From Actinopolymorpha singaporensis (GTDB taxonomy: Bacteria > Actinomycetota > Actinomycetes > Propionibacteriales > Actinopolymorphaceae): a stretch of DNA of 64,000 nt. Position 1 is the first letter of the stretch. The number at the start of each line of letters is the position of its first letter. This document shows, piece after piece, positions 60,430-64,000 of this stretch. Made by a program: the position numbers and the translations under genes. Location of the stretch: contig NZ_LT629732.1 in assembly GCF_900104745.1 (NCBI RefSeq), positions 4,513,981-4,577,980 on the forward strand, read 5' to 3'. A model generated the notes under the pieces. That model saw nothing but the letters and a program-made list of their open reading frames with translations. It made no database searches and was not told where the DNA came from.

Positions 60430-62106
60430 ATGACGCCCACCGTGCTCGAACTGGACCTGACCGTTCCCCTGCTGGAGGCGCCGCCGCAGGACGCCATCGG
60501 CGCGGTGCTGCACCGGCGCCGGCCGTTGCTGCGGGATCTGGTCGAGGGGCTTCGGCTGGCGGCGTACGACCCCTCGGTGACCGGGCTGGTCGCCCACGTG
60601 GGCGGTCAGGGGCCGACGTTCGCACAGGTACAGGAGTTGCGGGCGGCGGTGCGCGTGTTCGCCGACGCGGGCAAGCCGACGGTCGCCTGGTCGGAGACCT
60701 ACGGCGAGTTCGGTCCGGGGACGCTTCCCTACTATCTCGCGTCGGCGTTCGACCAGGTGTGGCTGCAGCCGTCCGGTGACGTCGGCCTGACCGGCATCAT
60801 GGCGGAGGCCGTCTTCGTCAAGGACGCCTTGACAAAGCTCGGTGTAGTGCCGGAGATGTCGCGCCGGCACGAGTACAAGAACGCCGCGGACACCTTCCTG
60901 GCAACGCAGATGAGCGATGCGCACAGGGAGGCGGCCGGGCGGCTGGCGGCCTCGGCGATGGAGCAGGTCGTCGAGGGAGTCAGCACCCACCGGAAGCTCG
61001 CGTCCACGCAGGTGCGCGAGCTGGTCGACCGTTCGCCGCTGTCGGCGAAGGACGCGCTTGCCGCCGGGCTGGTCGACAGGTTGGGCTACCGCGACGAGGT
61101 GTACACCGAGCTGCGCAAGCGACTCGGGGAGGTCACCTTCCGCTACGTCCAGCGTTACCGCCAGGCCCGCCAGCGGGAGCCCCGCCAGGCGCTGAGCAGG
61201 CTCCAGCGCTCCCCCGGCGTCGCCGTCGTGTACGGGACCGGGCCCATCCACCTCGGCCGGTCCAGCCGCCGAGGTCTCAGCTCCACCTCGATCGGCTCCG
61301 ACACCGTGACCGGGGCGCTGCGGTCCGCCGCCGCCGACCCGAAGGTCCGCGCGGTGGTCCTGCGCGTGGACAGCCCCGGCGGCTCCTACGTCGCCTCCGA
61401 CGCGGTACGCCGGGAGGTCGTCCGGCTCCGGGAGGCGGGCAAGCCCGTGGTGGTGTCGATGGGCACGGTCGCGGCCTCCGGCGGGTACTTCGTGTCGATG
61501 GCGGCCGACAGCCTCGTCGCCCAGCCGGGCACCCTCACCGGGTCGATCGGGGTGTTCGGGGGAAAGGCGGTCGTCCGCGACATGCTCGACCGGGTGGGCA
61601 TCGCCCGGGACGGAGTGGCCGAGGGCCGCAACGCCGCGATGTTCTCCGCGTACCACCGCTTCACCGCCGACGAGTGGCGCCGGCTGGAGGAGTGGCTGGA
61701 CCAGGTGTACGACGACTTCACCGCCAAGGTCGCCGCCGACCGCGGCCTGTCGCGAGAGCACGTGGAGAAGGCCGCCCGGGGCCGGGTGTGGACTGGTGCC
61801 GACGCCCGCGAGCGCGGCCTGGTCGACGAGTTGGGCGGGTTCGAACGCGCCGTGGAGATCGCCTGTGCCCGGGTCGGCATCGGGCGGGAGGAGGCCACGC
61901 TGCGGTTCCCCGCCCGCGTCGGCGTGGTCGAACGCCTGCGCGGGCCGGAGTCCAGCGAGCGCGCCGCGGCCAGTGCCGGTCTGGGTTCCGGCCTGGGGTT
62001 GCCGGCGGCGTCCGGCCCGGCCCGGATGCTCGCCGAGCTGACGTCGGCGCTCGGCCTCGGCCACGCCGGGGTGCTGACCGCGCCGGTGCTGTGGGAGCTG
62101 CGCTGA
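60430..62106 (+). CDS. signal peptide peptidase SppA-type S49 protease
   Basis: A 558-residue two-domain S49 peptidase. The catalytic lysine is K150 (HEYKNAADTF) and the nucleophile is S350 in VAASGGYF, as in the long form (SppA 67K) where both domains contribute. GSIGVFGGK is the conserved loop following the active site. It has no N-terminal membrane anchor, unusual for SppA, so it may be cytoplasmic. ATG 60430, divergent from terC with a 257-bp gap. Confidence 0.9.
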   Translation: MTPTVLELDLTVPLLEAPPQDAIGAVLHRRRPLLRDLVEGLRLAAYDPSVTGLVAHVGGQGPTFAQVQELRAAVRVFADAGKPTVAWSETYGEFGPGTLPYYLASAFDQVWLQPSGDVGLTGIMAEAVFVKDALTKLGVVPEMSRRHEYKNAADTFLATQMSDAHREAAGRLAASAMEQVVEGVSTHRKLASTQVRELVDRSPLSAKDALAAGLVDRLGYRDEVYTELRKRLGEVTFRYVQRYRQARQREPRQALSRLQRSPGVAVVYGTGPIHLGRSSRRGLSSTSIGSDTVTGALRSAAADPKVRAVVLRVDSPGGSYVASDAVRREVVRLREAGKPVVVSMGTVAASGGYFVSMAADSLVAQPGTLTGSIGVFGGKAVVRDMLDRVGIARDGVAEGRNAAMFSAYHRFTADEWRRLEEWLDQVYDDFTAKVAADRGLSREHVEKAARGRVWTGADARERGLVDELGGFERAVEIACARVGIGREEATLRFPARVGVVERLRGPESSERAAASAGLGSGLGLPAASGPARMLAELTSALGLGHAGVLTAPVLWELR

Positions 62107-62268
62107 CTCCGCCGCGTTGCGCTGAGTGCCGAGAATGCGGAGCTGCGCTGAGGAACGCCGTGCGTGGTGGACCCCGCTCGGTGATCGTCCGCCCGGTGAT
62201 CGTCCGGTCGCGGCGTTCGGGGTGACCCGTGCGCGGCCCGGCCCCGCCCGTCAGGAAGGATGGCGGGT

Positions 62269-64000
62269 ATGGCTACCCGCTCCGACCTCCGTAATGTCGC
62301 GATCATCGCCCACGTCGACCACGGAAAAACCACCCTCGTCGACTCGATGCTCTGGCAGTCCGGGGTGTTCCGGGACAACCAGGACGTAGCCGAACGAGTC
62401 ATGGACTCGATGGACCTCGAACGCGAGAAGGGCATCACCATCCTCGCGAAGAACACCGCGGTCCGCTGGCAGACCCCCGACGGTCCGGTGACGCTGAACA
62501 TCGTCGACACCCCGGGCCACGCCGACTTCGGCGGCGAGGTCGAACGCGCCCTGGAGATGGTCGACGGCGTGCTGCTGCTGGTCGACGCGTCGGAGGGCCC
62601 GCTCCCCCAGACCCGGTTCGTCCTGCGCAAGGCGCTGCGCAAGCGGCTGCCGGTGGTCCTGGTCATCAACAAGGTGGACCGGCCCGACAGCCGGATCGCC
62701 GAGGTGGTCGACCAGACGTACGAACTCTTCCTCGATCTGCTGGACGACCCCTCGGCCGACGCCGCCGCGCTGGACTTTCCGATCGTGTACGCCTCGGCGC
62801 GTGCGGGCCGGGCCACGCTGGAGCAGCCGGCCGACGGGACCCTTCCCGACAACACCGATCTGCAGCCGCTGTTCGAGACGATCCTGTCCACCGTGCCGCC
62901 GCCCACCTACACCGAGGGCGCGCCGTTGCAGGCGCACGTCACCAACCTGGACGCCTCGCCCTACCTCGGCCGGCTGGCGCTGTGCCGGGTGCACCAGGGT
63001 GAGCTGGTCCGCGGCGCGACGGTCGCCTGGTGCCGGGCCGACGGGTCGGTCGAGCGCGTCCGGATCACCGACATGATGATGACCGAGGCGCTGGACCGCG
63101 TTCCCGCCGACAAGGCCGGCCCCGGTGACATCGTGGCGATCGCGGGCATCGCCGACATCACCATCGGCGAGACGCTGGCCGACCCCGACGACCCGAAGCC
63201 GCTGCCGGTGATCCGGGTCGACGAACCCTCGATCTCGGTCACCATCGGCATCAACACCTCGCCGCTTTCGGGACAGAGCGGGGACAAGGTCACCGCGCGG
63301 CTGGTGAAGAACCGCCTGGACGCGGAGACCATCGGCAACGTCTCCATCCGGGTGCAGAACACCGAGCGTCCCGACACCTGGGAGGTGCAGGGCCGCGGCG
63401 AACTCCAGCTCGCCGTGCTCGTGGAGCTGATGCGCCGCGAGGGGTTCGAGCTCACCGTCGGCAAGCCGCAGGTCGTCACCCAGGAGGTCGACGGCAAGCG
63501 GATGGAGCCGGTGGAACGGGTCACCATCGACGTCCCGGACGAGTACGTCGGCGTGGTCACCCAGCTGCTCGGCCTGCGCAAGGGCCGGCTGGAGCAGATG
63601 GTCAACCACGGCACCGGCTGGGTACGCCTGGACTACCTCGTACCCGCTCGCGGCCTGATCGGGTTCCGCACCGAGTTCCTCACCGAGACCCGCGGCACCG
63701 GCCTGATCCACCACGTGTTCGAGGGGTACGAGCCGTGGGCGGGTGAGCTGCGTACGCGTCCGCGCGGCTCGCTGGTGGCCGACCGGCGGGGTGCGGTCAC
63801 CGCGTACGCCTGCTTCAACATGCAGGAGCGCGGGACGCTGTTCGTCAAGCCGGGCACCGAGGTCTACGAGGGCATGCTGGTCGGGGAGAACTCCCGGCCC
63901 GAGGACATGGACGTCAACGCCACCCGGGAGAAGAAGCTGACCAACGTCCGCTCCTCCACCGCCGACGAACTCGAACGTCTGGTGCCGCCGCGGGAGATGG
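62269..64000 (+). CDS. typA: translational GTPase TypA/BipA, 3' end beyond window
   Basis: 577 codons visible with no stop. GTP motifs: [10 protein letters not shown] (P-loop G1), GITI (G2), [12 protein letters not shown] (G3), NKVDRPD (G4), and SARAG (G5), and EF-G-like domains follow ([38 protein letters not shown] in part). The C-terminal TypA signature [18 protein letters not shown] (in part [10 protein letters not shown]) is present. It acts on ribosomes in stress and cold growth. The ATG at 62269 follows AGGAAGG; an ATG at 62260 is out of spacing. Confidence 0.97.
   Translation, partial: MATRSDLRNVAIIAHVDHGKTTLVDSMLWQSGVFRDNQDVAERVMDSMDLEREKGITILAKNTAVRWQTPDGPVTLNIVDTPGHADFGGEVERALEMVDGVLLLVDASEGPLPQTRFVLRKALRKRLPVVLVINKVDRPDSRIAEVVDQTYELFLDLLDDPSADAAALDFPIVYASARAGRATLEQPADGTLPDNTDLQPLFETILSTVPPPTYTEGAPLQAHVTNLDASPYLGRLALCRVHQGELVRGATVAWCRADGSVERVRITDMMMTEALDRVPADKAGPGDIVAIAGIADITIGETLADPDDPKPLPVIRVDEPSISVTIGINTSPLSGQSGDKVTARLVKNRLDAETIGNVSIRVQNTERPDTWEVQGRGELQLAVLVELMRREGFELTVGKPQVVTQEVDGKRMEPVERVTIDVPDEYVGVVTQLLGLRKGRLEQMVNHGTGWVRLDYLVPARGLIGFRTEFLTETRGTGLIHHVFEGYEPWAGELRTRPRGSLVADRRGAVTAYACFNMQERGTLFVKPGTEVYEGMLVGENSRPEDMDVNATREKKLTNVRSSTADELERLVPPREM

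Overview
The window is about 64 kb of very GC-rich DNA with GTG/TTG starts, many 4-bp stop/start overlaps and actinobacterial families (mycothiol-type maleylpyruvate isomerase fold, F420-type flavin oxidoreductase, PadR, ECF41 and ECF42 sigma factors, TypA). It looks like the chromosome of an actinomycete, perhaps of the Actinopolymorpha/Kribbella/Nocardioides type; that lineage guess is inference only. I see no tRNA or rRNA genes, transposases or CRISPR arrays. The first and last genes run off the window.

Layout. 1-9.4 kb: end of an Asp-box beta-propeller protein, an orphan protein, an ABC ATPase, an NfeD/SPFH/TauE run with an M48 protease, a YbaK-type deacylase, an AlkZ-like winged-helix protein and an MFS exporter behind two palindromic operators. 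9.4-14.3 kb: a minus-strand group of small enzymes (DinB-like proteins, RmlD-like reductase, phosphotransferase, VOC protein, threonine-synthase-like PLP enzyme). 14.2-17.5 kb: a complete ECF41 sigma factor locus (DoxX, sigma, SDR, AhpD-like) with divergent matched promoters. 17.5-21.6 kb: a small actinobacterial domain protein, GNAT, a secreted protein, and an ECF42 sigma factor with its YCII partner. 21.6-22.8 kb: a gene-poor stretch holding two ECF42-type promoters, several palindromes and a near-consensus actinobacterial dif site, so the window very likely covers the replication terminus. It is followed at 22.8 kb by a complete tyrosine recombinase with a perfect 12-bp-arm palindrome just before its start codon. 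23.9-35.8 kb: VOC/AraC genes, Eis-like acetyltransferase, Nudix, thiolase, PadR plus FAD monooxygenase, ABC exporter behind a MerR-type promoter, oligopeptidase B, glycolipid-binding protein. 35.9-39 kb: DUF5666-type protein, hydrolase, MFS. 39.3-51.9 kb: a carbohydrate island (FGGY kinase, 2-hydroxyacid dehydrogenase, 1-phosphofructokinase-like kinase, DeoR regulator; divergently a binding protein, two permeases and two medium-chain dehydrogenases; then a GH2 beta-mannosidase). 52.2-64 kb: membrane protein/GntR pair, beta-lactamase-fold hydrolase, an N-truncated LanKC-like protein preceded by a tiny ORF ending in a labionin-like Ser/Ser/Cys pattern, F420-type oxidoreductase, a catalytically degenerate endonuclease V homologue, NlpC/P60 peptidase, TerC under a probable yybP-ykoY manganese riboswitch, SppA-type peptidase, and the start of typA.

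Functional links. Regulation is mostly local: each ECF factor sits with its usual partner genes and promoter motif, PadR is translationally coupled to its oxidase, and DeoR heads its kinase operon. The sugar island has importer, oxidation and two kinases but no transport ATPase, so it probably borrows a shared MsiK-type ATPase. The most interesting places are the dif/recombinase region (21.6-23.9 kb), the LanKC-like locus (54.4-56.8 kb) and the TerC leader (60.2-60.4 kb).
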